This document shows positions 53,646 through 64,000 of a DNA stretch of 64,000 bases, piece after piece (the first letter of the stretch is position 1; the number at the start of each line of letters is the position of its first letter). Location of the stretch: contig OX031061.1 of NCBI GenBank assembly GCA_943736015.1, positions 59,154,192 through 59,218,191 of the forward strand, read 5' to 3'. Source of the stretch: Tridacna crocea (Eukaryota; Mollusca; Bivalvia; Cardiida; Cardiidae). Below the pieces are notes generated by a model. The model saw only the letters and a list, made by a program, of their open reading frames with translations, searched no databases and was not told the origin of the DNA. Position numbers and translations under genes: made by a program.

Positions 53646-56394
53646 ACATCAAACAAAGGCAGTAAATTTAAAGCTGTGGAAGTATAGTTGTTTCTATTTA
53701 AAAGATTATTGTTGGAAAAGGACTATTGAGCAATTTTGCCTTTTTATACCATGTCTGTCGAGCTTTTTACCATATTTTTTCCCAGAAAAAATAATTTCCA
53801 CAGTGATTTTTTAACCTTGTTTTCAGACAAAATAAGCACAGATAGGTGCCATTTTCCTCTTATTGTTTAGAATTATAAATACGCTATATTTGTGGAAAAT
53901 TCTGTCCGTGAAAAAATATGTATTTATTTAAGATTAACCCTTAATTCGATCAAAATATTTCCGTTCTTAACTAATGGTCAATATATAACATGCGTATTTG
54001 TGCATTAGTCATGCTTAAAACCAGGCTTTTATATATATTTTCGTGCAAAAATATGTGAATGTTCATTTAAATGATATATAATTGTATATTTTCCCCGCAA
54101 TTTCCTTGTTTAATTGACTACATGTATTTAAAGAAAGGCGCTTTTAAACTCCTTTAAATCCAATAGAATATGAATCTTGAAACTAAATATGCCTTTACAG
54201 AGGCAAATTTCTCAGAAACGAGCAGTGACTCACATCTGTTCTGACTGTAATCTCCTAGAGATAAAAAAATCTGTCCTTTAGAAAAAAATGTCATAAGTTT
54301 ACGTCGTTTATTATAAGGTTTCACGACCCTGACGAAGAAAGTTTTGGAGAACATTTTGCGGAAAGGAGAAAAATATCTCTTTTTCTCACATTTGTTCTTC
54401 TCTAGTCTTGCACAGGTAAGACCAAAAATTAAACCTTAAGCCACATTAAATGTGTTGTTTGCAAATGCATTCAATAATAGCGAGTTTAAAGTTGCGTTCT
54501 CTTGTAAAGGGTTAATTCCTACGGCTCCTAATATATATTGTCAACCACTTTTGATGGCTAAATTCACTATGCACGATGATAAATTTTCATAATTGGCTCA
54601 ACAAGTTGAAGGTCAAGATCTACGGCCAGACTGCACGTTCTTTGTCTTCTAGGTGCTTATCTACATGTACCAACAACTTCTTAGAAGAAATTTCTCAGTC
54701 TTATAGCTTCTAATATTTTTCTAAATTTTCAAGTAACACAACCTTTGCCTGGCTATACAAAATGGTTTAGCCAATCAGAAGTTTGATACTTTCAAAGGTA
54801 AGAAGATCTGGAGAATGAGATTAAGAATAGTCTTAAGAATGGTTTGTGGGTACAGAAACTGATCGTGATCTATGTTGTTGGCACATGTCCCTGTTTTTTC
54901 CCATAGCAATAAAAAGCATAAATTTCTTTCGGGCGACAAGAAACAGACTTATTTCAATAACTCCGTATGTTAACTAAATTTGTTTCAACGAAATAACCCA
55001 TTGAATGTGTCTAAAATGAAGAAGATTGTGTTTTGGTAGGAGAAATTTTTGACATTTTGACATCAGCTCTACCATTTCACAATCAATTACCGTATTATGT
55101 AACGCACTTAATCTGGCTTCTGTAAGTATATCAATGTAGACGGTTCGTTAAATTTTGTCGTCTACTGAAAGGTACCATAAAGATAACGGTAGTTTGAAGT
55201 TTATAGGAACCTAGTGAATGTTGAAATATCTTGAAAAATCCTGCATTAATTGGTTTTTTGAAAGTCTATCTAAATAACCCTAGTAACTCTCACAGTGCAA
55301 GTTAGAAAAACTTTTTTTTAGTGAGAAAGAGCTTTGCCCATTCCAGTATGTTATTTTTTGTTTTGTTTTGAAACTTACTTGTTACTTTCGCTGTTTCACA
55401 CAGTGACCAGAATAGAAAACATAGCTGGACAAGTGCATGACTTCAGTACCCCACTTCCGTTAAATATGAGGCCCTGATTGCTTTTGTACAAAAAAACCTA
55501 GTTCTATACCTCACCTTAGATATTGCATTCGTCATTTCATGAATACAAATCTTCGAAGTCTAAAACGATTTGTCAAACGTTCTCTTACATGGTGTTTGTT
55601 CCCCGACATTGCTTCATTTTTTTATATCACTTAACGAAACCACATGACATTTAGACTTAGTTATTTCATGTATATTTTGGTTTTTTTTTTCACTGATTTT
55701 TCGAAAATTAGCTGAATTATATTTTGGTCACACTCATAGGGTGATACTCTTTTAGACACTGTGCCCCTTTGACCGTAAAGAACCATCTAATAATATATTT
55801 TCGATTTTGTTTTTGGAACTTAACAACTTCATTTAATTTACCCTTCTTCATTTTATTATCGTATGCTTTACAATGGAGCAAACGATCACAGTCACGTTTA
55901 ACTTGGTATCTAAAAGCGATTTTGTTTTGAAATATTACTCTGGAATGCTTGAATAACAACAACCGTCAGTGCTAATTTATCTGCCCGAGACCGTCATGTG
56001 ACAGACACATAACTGATATTAAATCGTTTCGTACTAACGAATTGTAGATAGTTTTAAACAAAGACATCTAGATCTACCAGAAGTTATCTTAAGAGAAACT
56101 TATTTGATACAAAATAAATAACCGTTTTTCTTCAATATGAAAACAATGGCAGGAAAAGGGATAAACAATTCAAATGATGAAAATTATCTTTGATATGGTG
56201 GTGAATATTGTGTAATTTTAAATCTCTAATTTTGAAGACAGAAAAAGAAAAACGTTTCTTTTGAAACTCTTTTTCATTTTTGATAAGAATAGAATGGTAA
56301 AGAATTATAAAAAAGTCTTTCACCAAAAGATAGAATTTAGACAACCTCAAGGCAAAAAATCACTAAACTGTTGGAAAAGAAAAATACGCTAGTA
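53646..56394. other. downstream region without gene
   Basis: AT-rich, with half copies of the palindromic MITE (about 54330-54400) and of the CCAAT hairpin (about 54700-54860). No recognisable protein; the 3' UTR of the receptor may extend into its start. Confidence 0.55.
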
Positions 56395-59300
56395 AATAGG
56401 GCTATCAACTATGGATAGTAACGTGTTATTGCAGGAAAGATATTCTTTGCATTCTGTGTCAGTGAGAAGGTCGTGTATTTCTCACGGTAATGCATTTTTT
56501 CAACAAAACGTTTTTCAACTTTTGCACAAGTGAGTAAGCAATTTGAGACCAAATTAATCTTAATCTACTTCCTTTTTAAATTTTATGACCTATAAATCTA
56601 GCATTGTCGGAAGTCTTTCACGTTAGTCCGATGTCTTACTTTGTCCTTTTTCGTGACAATTGTTTTTATTCTACGACAAGGCCGGATATTCCCACTGCTT
56701 ATAAATTAAAATGGGTAGGGTACGCTTGAGTTCCGCAGGGTATTCTGTCAATTTGGTGATTATTTGTTACCTTATGATGGTCGATTGCTATCTAATTGCG
56801 TTTTGCAAGGATTTCTATTGTTGTTTATGTTTCTTCTCATGAATTTTCATCACTACATTGACAATCTTTGCCAATGAACAATGACGAGAAAAAGACGGAA
56901 TACCATTACAACAAACGGTCAGAGCAAAGGTGTTGATGATCAATTGGACCAAATTGCCCCATTCCCCGAATTTTGGCTTCCTTAAGGGATCATATTAATT
57001 CGGCAACGAAGAGCAAAATGATAAATGGTGATTATGTTGACTAGTTAAAATTTAGATATTGAATTTGCATGCAGAGCAGGAAAAATACACTTGTTTACTT
57101 GAGTGCCCCGGGGCAGCTTATTTTGCAGCAAAAACCAAAAACCAAAATCAAACGAGGTAACAATTGAAATATGGATAGACCTGTTTCTAATATATATATA
57201 TGCAAGCATCTATCTTTCAGCTCATGAGGAAAAGACCAAAACTATTTTGAAGTATATGAACATAATTCGTACTGGTCAAAGCTGTTCTGGAGGAAATGAC
57301 TGGCGCCTGTATGATGGTTATCTTGTAATCCCGCTAGACAATGGGATGTAATAGACAAAGAATTATTGCTACTTTTCATGACGGATCCTATGAAAAAAAA
57401 CTTGTATGCGCAATATGGATCCATATTGGCAAAGATTTAAATGAGGGCTTCCGGTTACGTTTCACAGGTTTCAGAATAGGTTTGCATAGTCATAATTTGA
57501 AAATCAGTCACTGGAAATTCTGAAGTAGTGAGAAATTCCAGAAAGAAGTATGGCTAGGTTGAATGATATAAAGAACCCCCGATTTCAAATTTACGAGTGT
57601 CCGCTATTGAGATGGTACCGAAATCAGATGGTGGATGGCGCCTTATCACACATTTATTCTACCCTTGTGGGAACAGTATCAATAAATGGCTTCCCTGATG
57701 AGCTAGGTTCGGTGAAAATTCAAAATTTGATAAGGTCGCGGATATTATATTTTCTTTAGGAAAATGACTTGCGTCAAAGAGAGACATAAAATCAGCTTTT
57801 CGTCGTCTTCTCATGCACTCGGTGGATCTCCGTTTGCTGTGCTTATAAATTGAGGGTCAGTATTTGATTGACAAAGCCTTGCCATTGGGTCTAAGGATCA
57901 GTTGTAGGTCGTTCGAAATGTTTTCAATATTTTTACACTGTTCGGTCAAACTAGGCTACCCTTGATCATTATCTAGATGATGTCATTTTTGCAGGCCCTG
58001 CTTCTTCAGAGCAATATATTAATTTAGTAAAAAGATTTGAGACTATTTGTAGTAATACAGGTGTCCCCCTAGCAGAGGAAAAGTCTATAGGGCCATATAC
58101 ACCAATGCTATTTTTGGGCTTTGAAATAGGTTCTTTGAAAAGGCCAATTCAAATTCCTAAGCACAAATTGACATGTTGTTATGGGCCCTCTTGGCTTTGG
58201 TTAAAACAAGTAAAATTACTGCAAAAGTGTTTGAGTTATTGATAGGAATGTTCATTTTCTTATGCATAGCCATACATAGCAGTCGGCCTTTTTCAAGAAG
58301 ATCTTATAGCAAGTTAAAGACTGCAAAGTGACCTCATCGTAAGATAAGGCGACCTGTTAACCCGCTACTTCCTTTACAGGTTATCAGCTTACATTGTCGT
58401 TGTTTAATTGTAAACCCTTCAGAAAATCATAAATAACTAAAGAAGATCATAAGTGTGAGTCTTCTGCTGTTTCCCAAGGAAGTCTTTACTACGTTTTTTG
58501 TTACCTGTGATTTGAATTATGTTAATGAATAATCTATGGCCCTGATGGGGCTTTTTTAGCTAGCTATTGACATTTGAATAGCCTTTTATGACTGACATTG
58601 ACTCACATTCATTTACTGGTTGAATATGTTTTGTGTATATGTGAATATAATGTGTTGCTGACTGCAAGCCGTAGCCATTCTAAGGGAAAATCTCATTAAA
58701 TAGTGTTTTATCTTTAAAGATCCTCTTGTCTTGACTAACTCTGCGATAAGTATGGCTATCCAAAATGAATAGTAACGTGTTATTGCGGGGAAGGATATCA
58801 GTTACGTTCTGTTGCAGTGAGGAGGGCTTGTGTATTTCTCACGGATATATGTTTTCTTTACACAACGTGTTTCAACGTATGACCAAGCAAGCAAATTGAA
58901 GCTAATTTTGCAAACCGCCTACCCACCCTGGTACAAAATAACTAATGGCTTAACACCTGATACTGCTTGAGAAATGTTTTGTTTTTCAGATCATTATGGA
59001 AAAATTCTCATGTAAAATGTTAGCTACAAAGGTACTTAGGTGTCCCAAGCTGCACAGACTTTAACTACAATCGGCGTGGCCATGAAATTACAGATGTGGG
59101 TAGACTTTTTGTTAAATTACACCTTTAGAGACTTGATGTTCGGCCAGCATTTTGGAGACCTGATGTCGTTTAACTGGTTGAAACCATTCAGTAAAATCGT
59201 AGATAACATTAGAAAAGTCCATAAGTTTTAGCCTCCTTCTGTTTCTCAGGAGAGTCGTACCACGTTTTTTGTTACTTGTTATTTTAATTATGTTGGTGAA

Positions 59301-59500
59301 TAATTTGCAGCTTGATTTGGGCTTTTTGGGCTAGCTATCGACATCTGAGAAGCCTGACATTCATTTGCTGGTTATATATGTTTTGTGTATATGTGACCAT
59401 GTATGTGTTGCTGATTACAAACCGCAGCCATTCTAAGGACAAATCTCATTAAATTGTATTCTACTTTAAAGATTTTCTTGTCTCGTCTTACTCCACAAAA
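56395..59500 (+). mobile_element. degenerate Ngaro/PAT-like retroelement with split direct repeats
   Basis: Reading fragments between 57430 and 58260 resemble the reverse transcriptase of tyrosine-recombinase retroelements: SINGFPDELGSVK, then DIKSAFRRL, then HYLDDVIFAGPASSEQ with the YxDD box, and finally LFLGFEIGSLKRPIQIPKHK. Stops and frameshifts break the frame. Direct repeats are arranged A1 (56401-56560), coding region, B1 (about 58437-58750), A2 (58752-58905), B2 (about 59212-59490). That is the split-direct-repeat order A1-ORF-B1-A2-B2 of PAT/Ngaro elements. It sits inside an older repeat like that at 10965-11020. I did not identify the recombinase domain. Confidence 0.65.
57430..58260 (+). 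pseudogene. DIRS/Ngaro-type reverse transcriptase relic
   Basis: The coding core of the element above, too broken to translate as one frame. Order seen: FRLRFTGFRIGLHSHNLK, VSINGFPDELGS, CVKERDIKSAFRRLLMHS, a palm segment DKALPLGLRISCRSFEMF, the catalytic LDDVIFAG and the thumb-proximal LAEEKSIGPYTPMLFLGFEI. Family placement rests on these motifs and the surrounding split repeats. Confidence 0.65.
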
Positions 59501-60130
59501 ACCAATATTTTCTATCCCTATCAGTATGTTAAGTACACTTTCCCAGACAAACGGTACATTTCAGGCGCTCTTAATTTGTCATCTGACAATGGTTTTAATG
59601 TACACGACCACCCTAAATTATAATTTTCTTTTAAGAAATAGACACTTCATAGTAAAATAACAGTTGTACATCTATAACAATTGAATGTATTTTCAAGCAA
59701 GAACTATTTATTTGGCTCAAATGTTGACCCCTATCTTTAACCACATCCAAATGCTGTTTTAACACAGCCTGGGAAAGAGGCCATCTAAAAAACTTTTTTT
59801 CGAAAAGGAGAAATTATCTTGACACAAAGAACAAAATCAGATCTGCCAAAATTGAATGCATTTTCAGGCAACGACTTTGGGCTGGCTCCATTGATGGAAC
59901 CTACTTGAAGTAGAATGAGAGACATTTTAGGAAAAGGAGAAAATTTCATCACAAAATTCATCTTTTTGACCAAAAGTTCACAAGCCTTCTTTCTAAAGGC
60001 TTTAAAATTTCATTTTTGAGTTCTAAAGGGGTCAATCTAAGTTTCTGCACAATGAAAAAACATGTACTGGTAAGTCAATACTCTGCCATCATTTAAAAAC
60101 TGCACTTACAAAACTGCTCCAAATTGCACA
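59501..60130. other. repeat-derived sequence without gene
   Basis: Resembles the region around 11880-12300 (phrases such as CACCATTGATGGAACCT), so it is part of a repeat shared with the segmental unit. No coding signal. Confidence 0.5.
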
Positions 60131-60131
60131 T

Positions 60132-60579
60132 TCTTACGAACAATTTCCGAAAGGCCAATACCTTAACCACTGAGCCAAAGAGATATCTCCTTGACGCAGT
60201 AGTCAGGTATTGTATTTAAATGCATGAAGGAGTGATCTCCCGTAACACACCCCCTCTTAAAGTTATCATTTATTGATGACTCAAAACCTTATTAGGCAGA
60301 AAGTCAATTTTTGGACAACAAACTGGATTAACGGCTCACTGGCCAATCCCGGACGAGCCCCCATCTTACGAACATTGACCGTAAGAGAGAAACAAATGAA
60401 TAAATGCATGGCAAAAATAAGGGACCGAGCACGATTCGAACCCCAGAACTCCTGGACGAGTGGCCAATACCTTAACCACTGAGCCAAAGAGATATTTCCT
60501 AGTGGCAGTAGTCAGGTACATGTATTGTATTTAAATCGGGACAAAGCCATGCATGAAGGAGTGGTCTCCCGTGATAACA
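60132..60579 (-). mobile_element. LTR mini-retrotransposon, copy C (degenerate)
   Basis: Third copy, minus strand. The 5' LTR at 60364-60579 has small insertions; the primer-binding-site complement at 60346-60363 is intact; the 3' LTR (60132-60247) has lost about 90 bp including the B-box region. No matching target duplication was found, so it is older or was rearranged after insertion. Confidence 0.75.
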
Positions 60580-60615
60580 TATAGATTGCACAACCCTATA
60601 CACTTTGCTGTATCA

Positions 60616-60813
60616 GGGCCCGTATTCACCAACCATTCTCAAGAACGTTCTTGGTCTTATTCTTCAAGATTTCCTGACTGTGAAAGTAACAGAACGTCTG
60701 ATTGGCTAAACCATCCGGTTTAGCCAATCAGACGTTCTGTTACTTTCACATTGGCAAAATTCTGAAGAATAAGCCTAAGAATATTCTCAAGAATGGTTGG
60801 TGAATACGGGCCC
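60616..60813. mobile_element. CCAAT-box hairpin MITE (downstream)
   Basis: Bounded by GGGCCCGTATTCACCAACC and GGTTGGTGAATACGGGCCC, with central GATTGGCTAAACC/GGTTTAGCCAATC. Close relative of 47534-47732. Confidence 0.85.
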
Positions 60814-61038
60814 AGGAGAGGCAATTAAACTACACGAAAATGTATTGCAATAATTTAAGACTATTCCAAACTCCAACAGTACTCTCAGTACTTTGAGTCC
60901 ATTACGCAGTTATGGATACTACTCCTTAGTGTTTTCTATTACGAGTATTTCAGTCAAAAATGGTAAAAGCACAAATCGTGCAATGTCAGAGTTCTTTCTG
61001 CACTTGCGTAAAGTGCGTTATAGGTGATATGTTCACTG

Positions 61039-62355
61039 TAAATTATTGCAAAACTCGTTGCGATGACAGGAACTTTATTACATTTGACTTCACAACCAGT
61101 TTTGCAATAAAATCGAGAATTGCAACAAACTCATTATATGGACCATATTTGATCGTTTTCTAGTCAAACCAAATTCAAATACAATTTAATGTTAAATGGG
61201 ACTATGTAAGACCTTAATTAAGTTACAGAAAGTGCGCTTCAAAGATCAGTAGGAACATTTCACGGTAAACACTATTAAGGCAAATAGATGGAGAGAAAAA
61301 GAAGAAAAAAATGCACTCCGTGGGATTCGAACCCATGAGCTCGAGCGCAGATATTAAGGAACTGGCGCTCTACCGACTGCGCTTCAGGACAGTCACGACC
61401 GTAACGGTACCAGTAATATATAAAGTCTTACAGATGTCTCCGAAAGTTTGTAAAATGCCCCTTTGGCGTAAGATCATGCGATAACGTGCACAGCAGGTGA
61501 AAGTAGACACAAAGACAAATTTGTAAAATGCCACTTAGGCGTAAGACAATGCGATAACGTGCACAGGAGGTGAATTAGACACAAAGACAAGAAAAAATAT
61601 CAGTCATTGATCAATAACACGATCAGTGATAAATAATTTGATTTTTGTATGATAGATAAACAGCTGTAGGTAGTGTTTGCTTCGTTTGGGTATTTATTGA
61701 GGAACTATACTACTCAACTTTTGCTAAGCATCAGAAGTTTTTTTTTATATTATTACAAGTATAAAACAGATTTCTTTCCAATTTTTGAAAATTATGATTC
61801 AGCAATGTTTTGAGAAAGTCCCCCGACATGAATCCGTGTAGACTAATCCGTTACAACTCGTCCAGGTAGCATGGGAAGCATGCACCCGTACATTTTCATG
61901 TTTTTTATGGTCCATATAATGAGTTTGTTGCAATTCGCGTTTTTATTGCAAAACTGGTTGTGAAGTCAAAAGTAATAAAGTTCCTGTCATCGCAACGAGT
62001 CTTGCAATAATTTACTGCAATACTGGTTTCAAACATATTGTTTCTTGAACGATCCAAATTTCATGCTGTTTACCTCGTCTAATAGACTTTATGACAGTTT
62101 CCAATGATTTCAGCGTTAATAGTGTTTAGCCTGAAATGTTCCTACTGGTCTTTGAAGCGCACTTTCTGTAACTTAATTTACGTCTTACATAGTCCCATTT
62201 AACATTAAATTGTATTTAATTTGGTTTTGACTAGAAAACGATCAAATATGGTCCATATAAAGAGGTTGTTGCAATTCTCGTTTTTATTGCAAAACTGGTT
62301 GTGAAGTCAAATGTAATAAAGTTCCTGTCATCGCAACGAGTTTTGCAATAATTTA
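61039..62355. mobile_element. foldback element with 239-nt inverted arms
   Basis: Arms 61039-61277 and 62117-62355 are reverse complements with few mismatches, running from AAATTATTGCAAAACTCGTT to AGTGTTTA. A third partial arm lies at about 61908-62030. The loop contains a tRNA-like stretch (61317-61393) and a two-unit repeat of about 73 bp (61446-61590). No transposase frame. Confidence 0.78.
61317..61393 (-). repeat. tRNA-like sequence (SINE head or tRNA relic)
   Basis: On the minus strand a D-arm-like GCGCAGTCGGTAGAGCGC and a B box GGGTTCGAATCCC are clear, but the acceptor ends (CTGTCCTG against GGAGTGC) do not pair. It is most likely a tRNA-derived SINE head or a decayed tRNA gene. Confidence 0.55.
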
Positions 62356-62609
62356 TTGCAATTCTCGTTTTTATTGCAAAACTGGTTGCTATATAGCTGC
62401 ACTTTTTAGCACGTATTACCAAGGCCTCAGTGACGTCAGTTTCAGTGAATTGGGGCACTCAGACGAGAAATTCTATTTTTTGAAACAAAGAGCAGGTAAA
62501 ATTCGCTGAAAAAAAATCGAATGGTAAAACTTCGCAGTATAATAAAATCGTTGTACGGTCAGGTAGCAGGGAATTGGTTGGGATGGCAAAACTTTGTAGT
62601 ACAATAAAT

Positions 62610-62745
62610 TCGTTGTACGGTTAGGTGGTAGGCGACTTGGAAACTTGTTCACGACTGTAGTGAACCATGCCGTCTGCTCGCCATCGGTATGAATCACCAC
62701 ATCCTTGAACAAGTTTCCAAGTCCCCTGCCACCTGACAATACAAC
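62610..62745. repeat. third relative of the 63-bp-arm palindrome
   Basis: Arms from TTGTACGGTTAGGTGG to CCACCTGACAATACAAC with a diverged loop; a half copy of the left arm precedes it at about 62550. Preceded by TGACGTCA at 62412 as in the unit at 2050-2400. Confidence 0.75.
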
Positions 62746-62827
62746 TAATAATGTAAACCAAACTGAGTTTGCTGTCTTTAAATGCCTTTGAAATGGTCCG
62801 ATCTAAAATTTCTTCATGTGATAAAGG

Positions 62828-62920
62828 GATTTCATGGCTGAGTGGTAAACTGCAGGGAATCTTAAAGTAGAGGTTCTAGGTTCGAGCCTCAGTGTACGCA
62901 TTGAATTTTTTAAGGGAATT
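62828..62920 (+). repeat. tRNA-like SINE head
   Basis: ATGGCTGAGTGGTAAA (A box) and AGGTTCGAGCCTC (B box) lie about 40 nt apart. Leu/Ser-like in style, but stems are imperfect and no second copy is present in the window. Confidence 0.5.
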
Positions 62921-63438
62921 TCACTTCAGACACTTCAGAGCCTTTCGTTACTGGCGAAACCCAGAATAAACATGATTATGTAATGTGTTGCCTTAATATG
63001 CTTGAAGTAAAGTTAAAAGTAAAGTCACGACATCCCATTTCACTTTTTACTAGAAAAACTAAACGCCTTTGGAAGAGAGGAATACATTTTTGGCGTAGAA
63101 GAAAATGCTGCTTGAAACATTATGGACAAAGGAAGAAAAAATGCTGGCCCCGTCATAGACAAACTGCTTCCTTGAACCATATGCATTTTGTCCTGTGCGA
63201 ATATTTTAGTTTTGACAAGTCTGTAACTTTGTCCTGTGGTAAAGAGTTAACAATATTTAACAGCTGCTGTTCATTTCTACTATTTTAGCGTTTGTATGAT
63301 TCCAGTCTTCTATTATAGTAGTGTTATACAACTGATGTCTCCATTTCGCTATTTTAACATTTTTTTTGCATATGCACTCAAGATGCTTTTATTAGATTAT
63401 TTGGTCTTAGAAGGGACACGTATGAAACTTGTTGTTAT

Positions 63439-63966
63439 TCTTACGAACGAAGTCCGTAACAAAGAAACAAATGAATAAATGCATGGCAGAAATAAGGATC
63501 GGAGCGGGATTCGAACTCCGAACTCCCGGACGCAAAGCCAATACCCTAACCACTGAGCCAAAGAGATATCTCCCTGACGCAGTAGCCAGGTATTGTATTT
63601 AAATCGGGAGTATGCCATGCAGGAAGGAGTGGTCTCCCATAACACACCCCCTCTTAAAGTCATCATTTATTGATGACTCAAAGCCTTATTAGGCAGGAAG
63701 TCCGATTTTGGACAACAAATGGGATTAATGGCTCAATGGCCAATCCCGGACGAGCCCCCATCTTACGAACGAAGTCCGTAACAAAGAAACAAATGAATAA
63801 ATGCATGGCAGAAATAAGGATCGGAGCGGGATTCGAACTCCGAACTCCCGGACGCAAAGCCAATACCCGAACCACTGAGCCAAAGAGATATCTCCCTGAC
63901 GCAGTAGCCAGGTATTGTATTTAAATCGGGAGTATGCCATGCAGGAAGGAGTGGTCTCCCATAACA
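63439..63966 (-). mobile_element. LTR mini-retrotransposon, copy B (young)
   Basis: Same family on the minus strand. LTRs at 63439-63644 and 63761-63966 (206 bp each) show one difference by eye, so insertion was recent. The primer-binding site complement is at 63743-63760 and the polypurine tract is next to the 3' LTR at about 63645-63656. A perfect 4-bp TTAT duplication lies at 63435-63438 and 63967-63970. The A/B boxes are intact in both LTRs, and no AAAA (a minus-strand terminator) occurs inside the element. Confidence 0.9.
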
Positions 63967-64000
63967 TTATACAAATAGTGGCTCTTTGAAGAAAAGAAGA

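Noticed and set aside
57103-57351. 82-residue frame as a host gene
   Set aside because: Lies within the Ngaro-like element and shows no recognisable domain of its own; probably part of the relic.
61317-61393. Functional tRNA gene
   Set aside because: The D arm and T loop look right but the acceptor strands do not pair.
63296-63478. 60-residue plus-strand frame near the right end
   Set aside because: Its C-terminus is LTR sequence of copy B and the rest has no domain.

Overview
The window is eukaryotic, AT-rich and dense in repeats. It suits a mollusc, most likely a bivalve: one intron-rich immunoglobulin-superfamily (IgSF) receptor gene lies in a sea of MITEs, tRNA-derived SINE-like sequences, 5'-truncated LINEs, a tyrosine-recombinase-type retroelement and tiny LTR elements. 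Some repeats, such as the element bounded by TGCTCCCCGAA and the short CCTGTGCAG/CTGCACAGG palindromes, are of a kind I associate with bivalve genomes. The species cannot be told from the sequence alone.

The one gene I can support runs on the + strand from 3861 to 53181. I assembled it by hand from 13 coding exons with GT/AG boundaries. All ectodomain exons are phase 1-1 cassettes, and the spliced length (2769 nt, 922 residues plus stop) stays in frame throughout. Order: signal-peptide exon; a non-canonical Ig-like domain D1; a pair D2-D3; a second copy of that pair, D4-D5; Ig domains D6 and D7; a transmembrane exon; and four cytoplasmic exons, one a 20-nt microexon. The last exon carries a consensus ITIM (LVYAEL) and a consensus ITSM (TEYVSI), with YxN motifs nearby. 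This is the layout of an inhibitory or switch-type immune receptor (compare Siglec, FCRL, SLAM, PD-1). The ligand is unknown.

The D2-D3/D4-D5 repetition comes from a tandem segmental duplication. Copy 1 is about 7303-22995 and copy 2 is 22996 to about 41125, with a readable junction at 22995/22996. Each copy then took its own insertions. Copy 1 has an LTR mini-element at 9210-9747, about 1.4 kb at 14311-15730, a 1.67-kb TGCTCCCCGAA element at 17371-19035 and a foldback element at 20203-21023. Copy 2 has a 3.5-kb TIR element at 23667-27212, LINEs at 28202-29686 and 34708-36217, and blocks at about 32990-33940 and 37744-38360. Each copy serves as the empty site for the other.

Downstream of the gene (53.2-64 kb) I see no host gene. 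There is a decayed Ngaro/PAT-like retroelement with split direct repeats (about 56395-59500), a foldback element with 239-nt arms (61039-62355) and two further copies of the LTR mini-element. That mini-element is the second notable item. It has roughly 207-bp LTRs, a primer-binding site matching tRNA-Pro directly after the 5' LTR, a polypurine tract before the 3' LTR and 4-bp target duplications, yet no coding capacity. Each intact LTR holds tRNA-like A and B boxes, so it may combine LTR retrotransposition with Pol III transcription.

Exon boundaries, identities and repeat limits were read by eye. No database search, splice prediction or alignment program was run.
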